NCBI GenBank assembly: GCA_022843585.1
Contig: JALHNJ010000001.1
Span: 1,488,001-1,552,000 of the forward strand
Origin: Chitinophagaceae bacterium
Lineage (GTDB): Bacteria; Bacteroidota; Bacteroidia; Chitinophagales; Chitinophagaceae
Reading direction: 5' to 3'
Length of the DNA stretch: 64,000 bases
Shown here: positions 45,919 through 54,046 of the stretch, piece by piece
How the letters are laid out: each line of letters begins with the position of its first letter
How positions within the stretch are numbered: position 1 is the first letter of the stretch
Translations under genes and position numbers: made by a program
Notes under the pieces: model-generated
The model's input: only the letters and a program-made list of their open reading frames with translations
Databases searched by the model: none
Told to the model about the DNA's origin: nothing

Positions 45919-46796
45919 TAGATGCTATCTGAAAATATTTGAAGAAATTTTTGAATTAGATTCTCCACTGTGGTTTTGCCATCTTTGGAAAATTCTTTTT
46001 GTACTCTGTTCGCAACAATGGCATTTACCGCTAAACAATTATGTCCTAATAATTTTCCTAAACCATATATCGCTGATGTTTCCATTTCGAAATTAGTGAT
46101 ACGATGCTGTCCAAAACGAAAATCGGTTAGACGGTTAACAAAGTTTGGATTGCTGATCCCTAATCGTAGTATCCGGCCTTGCGGACCATAAAAGCCAGGA
46201 CATGTTACGGTGATACCCTGGTAAAAATCTTTTACAAAATATTTTATCAGCGATGCGGCACCACTACTAATATAAGGATTGCCGATTTGTCCATGTACTT
46301 GTGTGTGTGTTACAAATGAATGCAGTAATTGCTGTTCCTCTACATTTTGTTCGTGGCGATAAAAGTTCAGGAGGTTATCGACACCCAATCCATGTGTAGA
46401 AGCAACGAAACTATCTACTGGAATATCAGCTTGTAAAGAACCGGATGTGCCTATACGAACAATGTTGATTGATTTCAGTTCTTTTTTTATTTCCCTGGTT
46501 TCAAAATCAATATTTACTAGTGCATCAAGTTCATTCAATACAATATCAATATTATCTGGGCCGATGCCGGAGGAAAGCACCGTTAATCTTTTTTTACCAA
46601 CATAGCCGGTGTGTGAAATGAATTCCCGGTGTTGTCGTTTCACTTCTACTGAATCAAAATGCTTGCTAACTTCTTTTACCCGGTCAGGGTCGCCAACTGT
46701 AATAACAGTTCCGGCGATTTCTTCAGGACGCAAATCCAGATGATAAATAGCGCCGCGGGGGTTAATTATTAATTCAGATTCAGGAATTCGGCTCAT
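45918..46796 (-). CDS. Nucleoside phosphorylase (PNP/UDP family)
   Basis: 292 residues. VITVGDPDRVKEVSKHF holds the phosphate-binding Asp/Arg, IGPDNIDIVLNELDAL follows, IVRIGTSGSLQ is the substrate-side loop and NFEMETSAIYGLGKLLGH the base/ribose-site Glu region. Uridine phosphorylase is the closest reading, but purine substrates are possible. Head gene of the phosphorylase-dapF-DinB unit; a divergent promoter lies upstream, facing the tRNA. Confidence 0.85.
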   Translation of the reverse strand: MSRIPESELIINPRGAIYHLDLRPEEIAGTVITVGDPDRVKEVSKHFDSVEVKRQHREFISHTGYVGKKRLTVLSSGIGPDNIDIVLNELDALVNIDFETREIKKELKSINIVRIGTSGSLQADIPVDSFVASTHGLGVDNLLNFYRHEQNVEEQQLLHSFVTHTQVHGQIGNPYISSGAASLIKYFVKDFYQGITVTCPGFYGPQGRILRLGISNPNFVNRLTDFRFGQHRITNFEMETSAIYGLGKLLGHNCLAVNAIVANRVQKEFSKDGKTTVENLIQKFLQIFSDSI

Positions 46797-46833
46797 ACTT
46801 AAATAGTTGGAGTAATCAATAGTTTCTATTTCT

Positions 46834-46841
46834 CAAAAATA
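46834..46841 (-). promoter_or_regulatory. Candidate -7 box (minus strand TATTTTTG) for the phosphorylase operon
   Basis: Reads TATTTTTG on the minus strand, an exact TAnnTTTG, 37 bp upstream of the ATG. Lies 3 bp from the opposing box for the tRNA. Confidence 0.45.
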
Positions 46842-46844
46842 TCC

Positions 46845-46852
46845 TATTTTTG
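46845..46852 (+). promoter_or_regulatory. Candidate -7 box for tRNA-Cys (TATTTTTG)
   Basis: Exact TAnnTTTG 13 bp before the tRNA. It belongs to a back-to-back divergent pair with 46834-46841. Confidence 0.45.
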
Positions 46853-46865
46853 CTGCCATTCAAAA

Positions 46866-46939
46866 GGTCCTTTGGCCGAGTGGCTAGGCAAAGCTCTGCA
46901 AAAGCTTCTACAGCAGTTCGAATCTGCTAGGGACCTCCA
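46866..46939 (+). tRNA. tRNA-Cys (anticodon GCA)
   Basis: A 7-bp acceptor stem (GGTCCTT with AGGGACC, one G-T pair), anticodon stem AAGCT/AGCTT with loop CTGCAAA giving GCA, T arm with GTTCGAATC, discriminator T at 46936 (U73 is the Cys identity base) and an encoded CCA at 46937-46939. The minus-strand serine recombinase gene extends through its 3' half, which is the probable integration site. Confidence 0.96.
46905..46939. other. Candidate attachment site at the tRNA-Cys 3' end
   Basis: The 3' part of the tRNA is shared with the end of the recombinase gene of the element to the right. A second copy (attR) should lie outside the window, beyond 64000. Boundaries of the core cannot be fixed without the other end. 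Confidence 0.55.
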
Positions 46940-48452
46940 GACCGGACAACTCAAATTTTTTGATGTTGTCCGGTTTTTTTATTTCGCTGAAACCCTTGTC
47001 CAGCTTATATATCAGCTCTACCACTGAATTGAGTCGAACAGTTCGAAATGCATTTCCATCAAAACTTAGTTTTTCTGGATATATCGAACTAATTATTTGT
47101 CTCCGTTCTTCTGAAGTTCCTGATTCGAAAAGCAAATCGAGCTTACACAAAGATTCTAATGCAGTATTAATTCTTGATTGTAAATTGTTTGTTTCAGGAA
47201 TACAATCTTGCAGTTTTGCTTCTAGTATATTAATCCTCGCATTACATTCTGTCTTGATCTCCCTAAAATCTTCTGCTTCAATTTTTTGATCTACAAGCAT
47301 CTCTCTCGCTTTTTTAAGCCGGTTATTATAATGCTCGAGTTCTCCCATTATCTTCTTTCTTTCACTTCCTGTTGCTTCGTTATTGACTTTTAACATAGCA
47401 GATATTAGTTCAGTGAAAACTTCTCCACTACCGTGCCGTGGTACGAATTTTTTCAAATCTTCAACAAAAAGCTCATTTATTTTTTCGGCATTATATCTTC
47501 CTTTGCAAGGGGAAATGCAATGATAATAGGAGTAACTTTTACTATATCCTTTTGAAATACTGGCAGTAAAAGGTCTGTTGCATAATGGGCAAGTTAGAAA
47601 ACCTCTTAATGGAAATTCTTCTCTTGATTTGAGTCGAACAGTTGAAGTGGTTTTTTTTCTTCCATTGATAATATCCTGAACTTCGTAAAAAAGTGATGTA
47701 GTAATAATTGGCTTGTGTAAGCCGTCAACAACCTGTGCTTCTTCATCTTTAAATTTTGGTATTGCAATTTTTCCGCAATAGATTGGATTATGAATCAGCG
47801 CCCAGAAATTTGCACGACCGCATTTCAAGCCTCTTCTAACTGCCTCTTTCCTGATCTGATCAATTTGAAATTGTTCCTTAGCTATTTCTTCAAACGCCCA
47901 TTTCATTATGGTTGCGCCGGGTTCCACCGGCTCAATATATTTTCGCCCGTTCTCTGCAGTCTTGTTGATGTAACCTACGGGTGCAGAAGCCATCCATCTT
48001 CCTTCTTTTTTAGCTCTCCGCATACCATGAAAAACATTTAATGCCCTACGGTCATTTTCAACTTCAGGTGCTGCGAGATAAAACGCCAGCATCATTTTGT
48101 TTTCTGGTACCGATAAATCAAGTGGCTGTTCTACTGCTTGTGGTTCGACACCCAACTTTCTTAATACATTAATCATCTGGTAGGCATCACCCGCGTTCCT
48201 GCTGAAGCGATCCCATTTAGTAAATAATACCAGGTCAGATTTACCTTTGTATTTTTTCAAGTCAATCAGCAATCGTTTCCATTCGGGGCGGTTAAATGTT
48301 TTAGCCGAATGATCTTCAAAAATTACTTTTCGAATTGAAATATTGTTTATTTCACAAAACCGGCGTAAAGTTTCATCCTGGGCTCGCTGCGAATAGCCTA
48401 CATCAGCTTGTTCATCTGTACTAACTCTTACGTATAGATTGGCGGTTTTCAT
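46908..48452 (-). CDS. Large serine recombinase (integrase of the mobile element)
   Basis: 514 residues. The N-terminal resolvase domain has YVRVSTDEQ with the nucleophile Ser near residue 11 and a FTKWDRFSRNAGDAYQM block with the conserved Arg. A recombinase domain with Asn/Arg-rich stretches follows (RRALNVFHGMRRAKKEGRWM). A zinc ribbon follows (CPLC, then CISPC), then a long coiled coil (about 375-440). Such enzymes integrate DNA at a specific site. The last codons, ending VPSRFELL, are encoded by the tRNA sequence and the stop TAG (46908-46910) is inside the tRNA. The neighbour genes and the tRNA location make it the integrase. Confidence 0.92.
   Translation of the reverse strand: MKTANLYVRVSTDEQADVGYSQRAQDETLRRFCEINNISIRKVIFEDHSAKTFNRPEWKRLLIDLKKYKGKSDLVLFTKWDRFSRNAGDAYQMINVLRKLGVEPQAVEQPLDLSVPENKMMLAFYLAAPEVENDRRALNVFHGMRRAKKEGRWMASAPVGYINKTAENGRKYIEPVEPGATIMKWAFEEIAKEQFQIDQIRKEAVRRGLKCGRANFWALIHNPIYCGKIAIPKFKDEEAQVVDGLHKPIITTSLFYEVQDIINGRKKTTSTVRLKSREEFPLRGFLTCPLCNRPFTASISKGYSKSYSYYHCISPCKGRYNAEKINELFVEDLKKFVPRHGSGEVFTELISAMLKVNNEATGSERKKIMGELEHYNNRLKKAREMLVDQKIEAEDFREIKTECNARINILEAKLQDCIPETNNLQSRINTALESLCKLDLLFESGTSEERRQIISSIYPEKLSFDGNAFRTVRLNSVVELIYKLDKGFSEIKKPDNIKKFELSGLEVPSRFELL
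46941..46980 (+). terminator. Hairpin terminator downstream of tRNA-Cys
   Basis: A perfect 10-bp stem (46941-46950 ACCGGACAAC with 46965-46974 GTTGTCCGGT) is followed by T7. It lies 1 bp after the CCA and inside the minus-strand recombinase coding region, which it codes through. Confidence 0.8.
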
Positions 48453-48594
48453 TTCTTAAGATTTGGTCTACTGCAATGTACGCTAAAATGTTTAGCAATT
48501 TAATTATTTCAGCTGCTTCTTCCAATGAAATTTGCTCTCCATGATTTGCATAAACTTCTTTTACTCTTTCGGGTTTAAGTACCTCAATCGTCAC
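48421..48594 (-). CDS. Small conserved-looking protein overlapping the recombinase
   Basis: 57 residues from the GTG at 48594; a TTG at 48606 inside the upstream stop region is an alternative. It is helical with a TIEVLKPERVKEVY front and a long amphipathic helix (LEEAAEIIKLLNILAYIAVDQIL). It overlaps the recombinase start by 32 bp and follows the coupling-protein stop, so it is probably co-translated. Possibly an accessory or regulator of the recombinase; function unknown. Confidence 0.5.
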   Translation of the reverse strand: MTIEVLKPERVKEVYANHGEQISLEEAAEIIKLLNILAYIAVDQILRNENRQSIRKS

Positions 48595-48598
48595 AACT

Positions 48599-50563
48599 CT
48601 ATTCAATTTCTTTGGCTTTTTTTAATTGATCAACTTCAATCGCAATAAGATTTTTAATATCCACTTTTACCTGGAAATAGTTGTCTGAGATATCTTGGGT
48701 AGTGATAGTTCTATTGTCCGGTATCTCGCAGAATTTCGAAGCTTCGTATGATAACTGGTCATGATTATTTTGTATTTCAGCATGAAACATTTTTAATTTT
48801 ATTTTTTGGGTTGGATCGTCTGCTATCATTCCAACGAACTCACCACTGGAAAGCCCTGCAATCTTAGAAGCAGGTACTGCATAATCCAGTTGTTTTGATT
48901 TGCTGATGGAGGTGTCATTCCTGTTGATGGATAAACTTTCCCGGTCCTGCATTATTTTCCCGAACCTTTCTGAGAGTTGCTTGGCTGTATCACCGGTAAC
49001 CTGGCCACTAAGGATATTCCCTGTAATATTCATAATGACCTCTGCCTGGTCTTTGCCATAATCTTTTTTTAACTGGCTAAAATCCTGCATGCCTAAGGTT
49101 GTCGCAACCTTATTACTTCTAGCAGTGGCTATCAGAGAGTCAATATTGTTAAAAAATATGGTCGGGAATTCATCAAAGACAAGACTGCATTTCAGCATTT
49201 CTTTTTTGTTGACCTGCCTCACCAATCTTGAAACGTATAATGACAGGACTGCTCCATAGATCTGTTGTTTTTCCGGATTGTTGCCCACGCAAACGATCTT
49301 TGGATGTTTGGGATTGTTTATATCCAATGAAAAATCATTTCCTGATAACACCCAATAAATCTGGGGTGAAGCTAAACGAGCCATTCCGATTTTGGCACTT
49401 GCAATCTGTCCTTCCAGCTGTTCCATTGCATCATTCTGGTAAGCTGTGATAAAGGGATTGATGAGCACTTCTATCTCTGGCTGTGAATTTAGCACAGGAA
49501 ACAATTCATCATACGAAACCTGCATTAATTCTATAACATGAGGCAACGTACAATACTTACCATTTTCATATGTGCGGAGAAACCATATAATTGCTGTAAT
49601 AAAATTAATGGGCGATTCTACAAAGAAATCTCCCTGCTTATTGATCCAGTCTTTATTGAGTCCAAGCAATATCGTTCGTGCAGATTCTGATGCATCAGTA
49701 ATATCGACCATTCTCGATGGGTCTAAGGGGTTACAACGATGAGACTGATTAAGGTTGTCGAAGTTGATCACATAAAATTTCGGAGTAACTGAGTAGTTTG
49801 TTTTGTTTTTCTGTAACCAATTATAAGTGATCTTAGAAAGATCATCATACTTGAAATCGTAGATAAACATGGCAAAGCCTTTTTCGATATGCTGTTTGAT
49901 CACATGCTGGATAACAAAATAGGATTTACCAGCTCCCGGACTTCCTATTACAAGGGTAGCACGAAATGGATTAATTATATTGATAAAACTTTTTCTTGTT
50001 ATGCCCTTTAATTTATAGACAGCTGGAAGGTTAACAGAAAATTCATTCTGAAGCAATCGTTCCTCTTGAGGAAATGATTCATTTAATTCATTGAATATGT
50101 CATTGGACAACCTCAACTTAATTAGCCGTGAAAGCAAAGTGCCGTTACTTAGAACCAGCAGAAAGCCGATAGATGCAATTGACATATAGCTAATGCCGAT
50201 TGTGGATGCCTTGCCTTTGAGATTTAATATGAAACCGGAAACGAAGTATAAAATAAGCCCTGTTAAAATGCCAATGATGATTCTTTTGATTTTTAGTTTT
50301 TCTTCTTTCTTTCCTTTAGCACCAATAAGTGAAATTAATAGCAGGCTTACTGCAAACAATTTTGAATTCCAGATGGTTTTGAATAAGCCTGTGTCAGCTA
50401 TATTTTTTAATAGCCGATCCGAAATCTCAGAGGACAATCCCCAATGATCGAACAGCCCATAACAACAGTAATAAAAATGTAATACAAGAATGGTAATAGC
50501 TGCCAATCTTGTAAAGTCAAGTATCTTCCTTAATCCCACTTCATTTTCACCAGTCCCTGCCAT
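48599..50563 (-). CDS. Type IV coupling protein (TraG/VirD4-like)
   Basis: 654 residues from ATG 50563, 4 bp after the relaxase stop; a longer frame to 50647 overlaps that gene. Two or more N-terminal transmembrane helices (ITILVLHFYYCCYGLF, IIIGILTGLILYFVSGFIL), then the nucleotide-binding domain: Walker A GSPGAGKSYFV, IYDFKYDDL, and Walker B CSLVFDEFPTIF. It links the relaxosome to the secretion channel during conjugation. No secretion-channel genes are seen in the window, so it may rely on a helper system. Confidence 0.9.
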   Translation of the reverse strand: MAGTGENEVGLRKILDFTRLAAITILVLHFYYCCYGLFDHWGLSSEISDRLLKNIADTGLFKTIWNSKLFAVSLLLISLIGAKGKKEEKLKIKRIIIGILTGLILYFVSGFILNLKGKASTIGISYMSIASIGFLLVLSNGTLLSRLIKLRLSNDIFNELNESFPQEERLLQNEFSVNLPAVYKLKGITRKSFINIINPFRATLVIGSPGAGKSYFVIQHVIKQHIEKGFAMFIYDFKYDDLSKITYNWLQKNKTNYSVTPKFYVINFDNLNQSHRCNPLDPSRMVDITDASESARTILLGLNKDWINKQGDFFVESPINFITAIIWFLRTYENGKYCTLPHVIELMQVSYDELFPVLNSQPEIEVLINPFITAYQNDAMEQLEGQIASAKIGMARLASPQIYWVLSGNDFSLDINNPKHPKIVCVGNNPEKQQIYGAVLSLYVSRLVRQVNKKEMLKCSLVFDEFPTIFFNNIDSLIATARSNKVATTLGMQDFSQLKKDYGKDQAEVIMNITGNILSGQVTGDTAKQLSERFGKIMQDRESLSINRNDTSISKSKQLDYAVPASKIAGLSSGEFVGMIADDPTQKIKLKMFHAEIQNNHDQLSYEASKFCEIPDNRTITTQDISDNYFQVKVDIKNLIAIEVDQLKKAKEIE

Positions 50564-50567
50564 AAGA

Positions 50568-51833
50568 TTATGAATTGTTTTTTCGTTTCTTCTTTTTTGT
50601 TTTCTTTTTAAGTTGAAAGGGGACAGCGCCGGAATGACTTCCTGCATAAAGCAGTGTATCTATAAGACCGATATTTTTTTCCTGTTCTTGATCTTGTTCC
50701 GAGAGAATGTTTTTAGAATTGCCAACTTGTTTTGTTTCTGAAACGGGCTCCGGCACTTTATTGTTTGTTTCTGCCTTAGCCTGGCCTGAACTAATTCTTG
50801 CAATAGTCGCTTTTGCACTATACTGTTTTCCAAGATCAGAACCGTTAAATACTGTCTTTGAAATATTATCAACATACGTGAGACCAAATACGTCGCCATT
50901 GCTGCTGCGCCTTTCCAGTATAAATATTCCTTCTTTCTTTAATTGTTCTGAGAATTCTTTAAAAGAACCAGGATTTTGATGAAGGACTTTATTGATCGAT
51001 AGTCGTGTCGCATCTTTGAAATTTTCCCGCGCTGCTTTGTTATTCTCAAATTTCTCCTGGAGGTTTTTTAAAGTTGGGCTAAGTTGGAGTGAACTCGCTT
51101 TGATTGGAACTCCGCTTTTATGTCCGGATTCATCTAGTATACGGTAGTAAAGACCTCCGCTTTTAAAGACCCTTCCTTTTTCATCGCCACGGTCTGCTAC
51201 AACATTAAACTGCCTGAGGGCTGCATTGAACTCTGGTAACGATGTAAATTTATATTGGCTGTAAATTTTACTGACGACATTGGCAATAGCTTTCTTTGTT
51301 TCAACTTTTCCATAGGTTATTTTTTCAGGGGTGATAGGCAGAATTTGAGTTGTGGTAAGATGTTTTTTATCAGCCTTGATAAGCTTAAAAGTTTTCTCAA
51401 CTTCTTTGCGGGCGACTTCCGATTGGTTGCGGCCAATATTATGGGTGTTGATCCTGCTTCCATCTGCCCGAATTGTGGTGGCTATTATATGTATATGAGG
51501 ATGCCCTGCATCTGAATGCTGATACAAAAGGTAAGGCTGTTCAGAAAATCCCAGTCTATTCATATAAAGAGTGGCTATATCAATTAGCTTGTCTTTGTTT
51601 AATTTTTCTGATGGGTGAAAATTCAATGATATATGCAATGTCTTTGTACTTGCCCTGTCGTTGAGGGTATTTCTTTTTTCCAGACCTGCCATCTTTTGCG
51701 TAAAATTCATGTCTGCTGCATTGAGTATATAATTACCCGCAAAAATGCATTCTGCCGTTCCTTTCTTTATTTTATTTTCGTTATAATTCATAGCATCATG
51801 TAACCGGTGAGGTGTATTTATTCTTGCGACCAT
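50568..51833 (-). CDS. Relaxase/mobilisation nuclease (MobB-like)
   Basis: 421 residues. The metal-binding triad is in HPHIHIIATTIRADGSRINTHNIGR. The front part has MNYNENKIKKGTAECIFAGNYI, a form typical of Bacteroidota mobilisation relaxases (Relaxase family, MOBP-like). It cuts oriT and pilots the strand. The C-terminus is polar and Lys-rich. It overlaps the MobC gene by 16 bp and precedes the coupling protein by 4 bp, making one transfer operon. Confidence 0.92.
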   Translation of the reverse strand: MVARINTPHRLHDAMNYNENKIKKGTAECIFAGNYILNAADMNFTQKMAGLEKRNTLNDRASTKTLHISLNFHPSEKLNKDKLIDIATLYMNRLGFSEQPYLLYQHSDAGHPHIHIIATTIRADGSRINTHNIGRNQSEVARKEVEKTFKLIKADKKHLTTTQILPITPEKITYGKVETKKAIANVVSKIYSQYKFTSLPEFNAALRQFNVVADRGDEKGRVFKSGGLYYRILDESGHKSGVPIKASSLQLSPTLKNLQEKFENNKAARENFKDATRLSINKVLHQNPGSFKEFSEQLKKEGIFILERRSSNGDVFGLTYVDNISKTVFNGSDLGKQYSAKATIARISSGQAKAETNNKVPEPVSETKQVGNSKNILSEQDQEQEKNIGLIDTLLYAGSHSGAVPFQLKKKTKKKKRKNNS

Positions 51834-52213
51834 TTTTCATAGCATTGATTCATGCGCAATTTTATATGTTCAATTTTATTCAATAATTCTGTATGCAGGT
51901 TATAGTGTTGGGTAATCCAGAATCTGAATTCAGGAATTTTATCCAGCAAGTGTAATTTCTTTACAGCCTGGTTAAAATTATTCCCAATAGCGTTCAATTC
52001 TTTTTTTAGCTGTAGCATTTCATTCAAGAATTCATCTGCAGACTCGTTCCTGAATTTTATCACAACCGGTTTTTGAAGCACTACCTTGCGTAGATAATTA
52101 CTCAATGCCCTTTCAGTAGTTTTTTTATATAGTGTTGTTAGCGTTTCCAGTTCGATTTCATTCATACGCATTTTCACAAAGTGCTTTCTGACCATTTTCT
52201 TTTCTTTCTTCAT
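51818..52213 (-). CDS. mobC: Relaxosome protein MobC-like
   Basis: 131 residues, small and basic. The first 45 residues look like a ribbon-helix-helix (KHFVKMRMNEIELETL, then RALSNYLRKVVLQKP). A long helix follows with ELNAIGNNFNQAVKKLH, the MobC signature. It binds near oriT and helps the relaxase. First gene of the mob operon, with the hairpin-rich gap directly upstream. Confidence 0.85.
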   Translation of the reverse strand: MKKEKKMVRKHFVKMRMNEIELETLTTLYKKTTERALSNYLRKVVLQKPVVIKFRNESADEFLNEMLQLKKELNAIGNNFNQAVKKLHLLDKIPEFRFWITQHYNLHTELLNKIEHIKLRMNQCYEKWSQE

Positions 52214-52535
52214 CTTCCCCCTGGTTTGAAAATCATTTACATTTCGCTATGCTCCCGCACGAGTTCCGAGTGCAGGGCAAGATCAAACGTGCCACGTTTG
52301 TACATCTTGCCGTGTCCGGGAACAGGGACACTCTTCCTGTGGTCAGGCTTGCAATAGTTTTAAAATGGAACGTAGCTTAATTGGTTGGCCGGGAGACAAT
52401 AAAGGGGGGAGTTGTTTTGTTTTCATGGCTCATCATTTTCAGTTTCACAATACAAAATTTCGAAGTCAGCATAAAGGTAAATGATGACTAGTAAGTGCGC
52501 AATACATGGCTATTTTTTTACCACCTGGAGAATCA
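52214..52535. other. Hairpin-rich gap upstream of mobC, candidate oriT
   Basis: 322 bp without a supported gene. A compound inverted repeat at 52277-52310 has arms GCAAGAT-CAAACGT and ACGTTTG-tac-ATCTTGC around GCC. A second stem follows at 52312-52317/52326-52331 (GTGTCC/GGACAC). Position upstream of mobC-relaxase is where Bacteroidota mobilisable elements often keep oriT. No nick site can be assigned. Confidence 0.5.
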
Positions 52536-53333
52536 TTATAGTGATAAAGGTTGTGTTCTGAATTCTTTCAGGTTAAGAAAGAAGCCCCTGCATTCTGTCA
52601 TACCTTCCCTGAACAATTTCCAGAGCAGTGATGAACCTAATGCTGCTAATGTGGAATTGATGAACAGATCCTGTTTTTGTAATGCTTCGGCAAGTGAACA
52701 ACTGGGAGAGTTATTATCATCTGTTGATAGCAGCATTTCTTTGAATTCTTCTGTAACAAAAGGTAAAGTACCGACCCCAATAAATTTGTTGGAAGAGGGT
52801 TGTATGACGGGCTCAACAGTTGAGAGAATTACCTGGCCTGTATTCCGTTCGTTGCCATAATCCATCCAGTAAATGGGACGATTTATTTTCTCCACATTAT
52901 TATCAGTTTTGTTTGCTTTCAAATGGGCTGCAATATCAAACCTTGATACAACGGAATCCGTACAGCTAATGGTAATATTCGCACTGAATTCATCCTCTTT
53001 TTTATAGGAACTTTGTTTGTCAAATTTTTGCGGAATTGCTTTCCAGTTCGTCCCGAAGAAGCGGTTGAGCCTATTGATCAGTGCTACTGATTTACAGAGG
53101 CCGATTTCAGATGAAGCAAAAAGCTGCCTACCTATATTAGCTGCTGTGATAATGTCGTCGTCAAATGCGCGGACAAAAATGCCAGGATGCCCTAATTGCA
53201 ACAGCGAAATATTGATTCTTGCGAGTGAGGATAGAACCTGACTGCCAGTTCCACCCGTGCCTATTAGATTTATGATAATTGGATTGGTTGGATTGATGAT
53301 ATAATTATCTGTAAAATGCATTTTTGGTTTCAT
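52536..53333 (-). CDS. PRTRC system ThiF-family protein
   Basis: 265 residues, starting at the ATG that overlaps the upstream gene's stop (ATGA); a longer frame adds unlikely residues. An E1-like Rossmann fold: IINLIGTGGTGSQVLSSLARI is the nucleotide loop, VRAFDDDIITAANIGRQLFASSEIG the conserved second part with the acidic residue and the NxGR motif, and ISCTDSVVSRFDIA follows. It is the ThiF-like member of the PRTRC cassette, which may act in plasmid or element maintenance; the biochemical role is not known. Confidence 0.9.
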   Translation of the reverse strand: MKPKMHFTDNYIINPTNPIIINLIGTGGTGSQVLSSLARINISLLQLGHPGIFVRAFDDDIITAANIGRQLFASSEIGLCKSVALINRLNRFFGTNWKAIPQKFDKQSSYKKEDEFSANITISCTDSVVSRFDIAAHLKANKTDNNVEKINRPIYWMDYGNERNTGQVILSTVEPVIQPSSNKFIGVGTLPFVTEEFKEMLLSTDDNNSPSCSLAEALQKQDLFINSTLAALGSSLLWKLFREGMTECRGFFLNLKEFRTQPLSL

Positions 53334-54046
53334 GTGATTATATCTTTTATGGTTTGTCTGCTGGGTAGCAGTATATCTGATGGAAACATTCTTTCGGTCT
53401 TTACCTGCTGATGCCATATCTGCACAATATTTTTTTTTACCGGGATAAAGCCTTCGAGACAGTGACTAAAGTAACTGTTCCAGAAATAGCTCTCCCATTG
53501 CCTTGTAAAATCTTCTAATGAAGAACTTTCATTTATATCAATATCTACCGTGCCCATACAGGTCTTTCCATCTTCGTAGATATTAAAGAAGGGAGCATGA
53601 TACAGTACAGTGTTCCCGGTTGGTCTTTTATTTGTTTTTATCGCATAGATATAAAGGTCATCTCTTGTTGCCTTCCATAGTAAAGCAGGTACGTATGCCT
53701 TGCCAGAAGGGATGCCCAGTTTCTCCTTGAATAGTAGCTGTACCTGTTTCGCCGGACTGTACCAAACAGCATAACCCATTGCAGCATTATCGACATATAA
53801 AATATTAGGGGGAATTAATGATTGGGGAGCCAGGTATTGATTACCTGATTCCACGGAAGCGTGCAGGCATTCAGCCAGTTCATTTATTTCCAACACCGAC
53901 AGGGGATGAGCATTGATAGGTTTTCCATTTTGGTCTATGTCGTAAGCTTCAACATGCACTTTATGTTTGTCCGCTTTACTTTGATAAATAAGCAATGCTT
54001 TTTGTGGTTTATAAAACTGTGCAAATTCGGCTGTGATATTTTTCAT
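53330..54046 (-). CDS. PRTRC system protein B
   Basis: 238 residues. LSVLEINELAECLHASVE, NILYVDNAAMGYAVWYSPAKQVQLLF and GTVDIDINESSSLEDFTRQWESYFWNSYFSH are the kind of conserved aromatic-rich blocks of this family. Function unknown. It overlaps the next gene (ThiF) by 4 bp and the preceding gene by 4 bp, so the cassette is tightly translated. Confidence 0.85.
   Translation of the reverse strand: MKNITAEFAQFYKPQKALLIYQSKADKHKVHVEAYDIDQNGKPINAHPLSVLEINELAECLHASVESGNQYLAPQSLIPPNILYVDNAAMGYAVWYSPAKQVQLLFKEKLGIPSGKAYVPALLWKATRDDLYIYAIKTNKRPTGNTVLYHAPFFNIYEDGKTCMGTVDIDINESSSLEDFTRQWESYFWNSYFSHCLEGFIPVKKNIVQIWHQQVKTERMFPSDILLPSRQTIKDIIT

Noticed and set aside
46908-46939. Recombinase tail as proof of a coding error
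   Set aside because: The tail encoded by tRNA sequence is explained by integration at the tRNA, so it is treated as an att signature.
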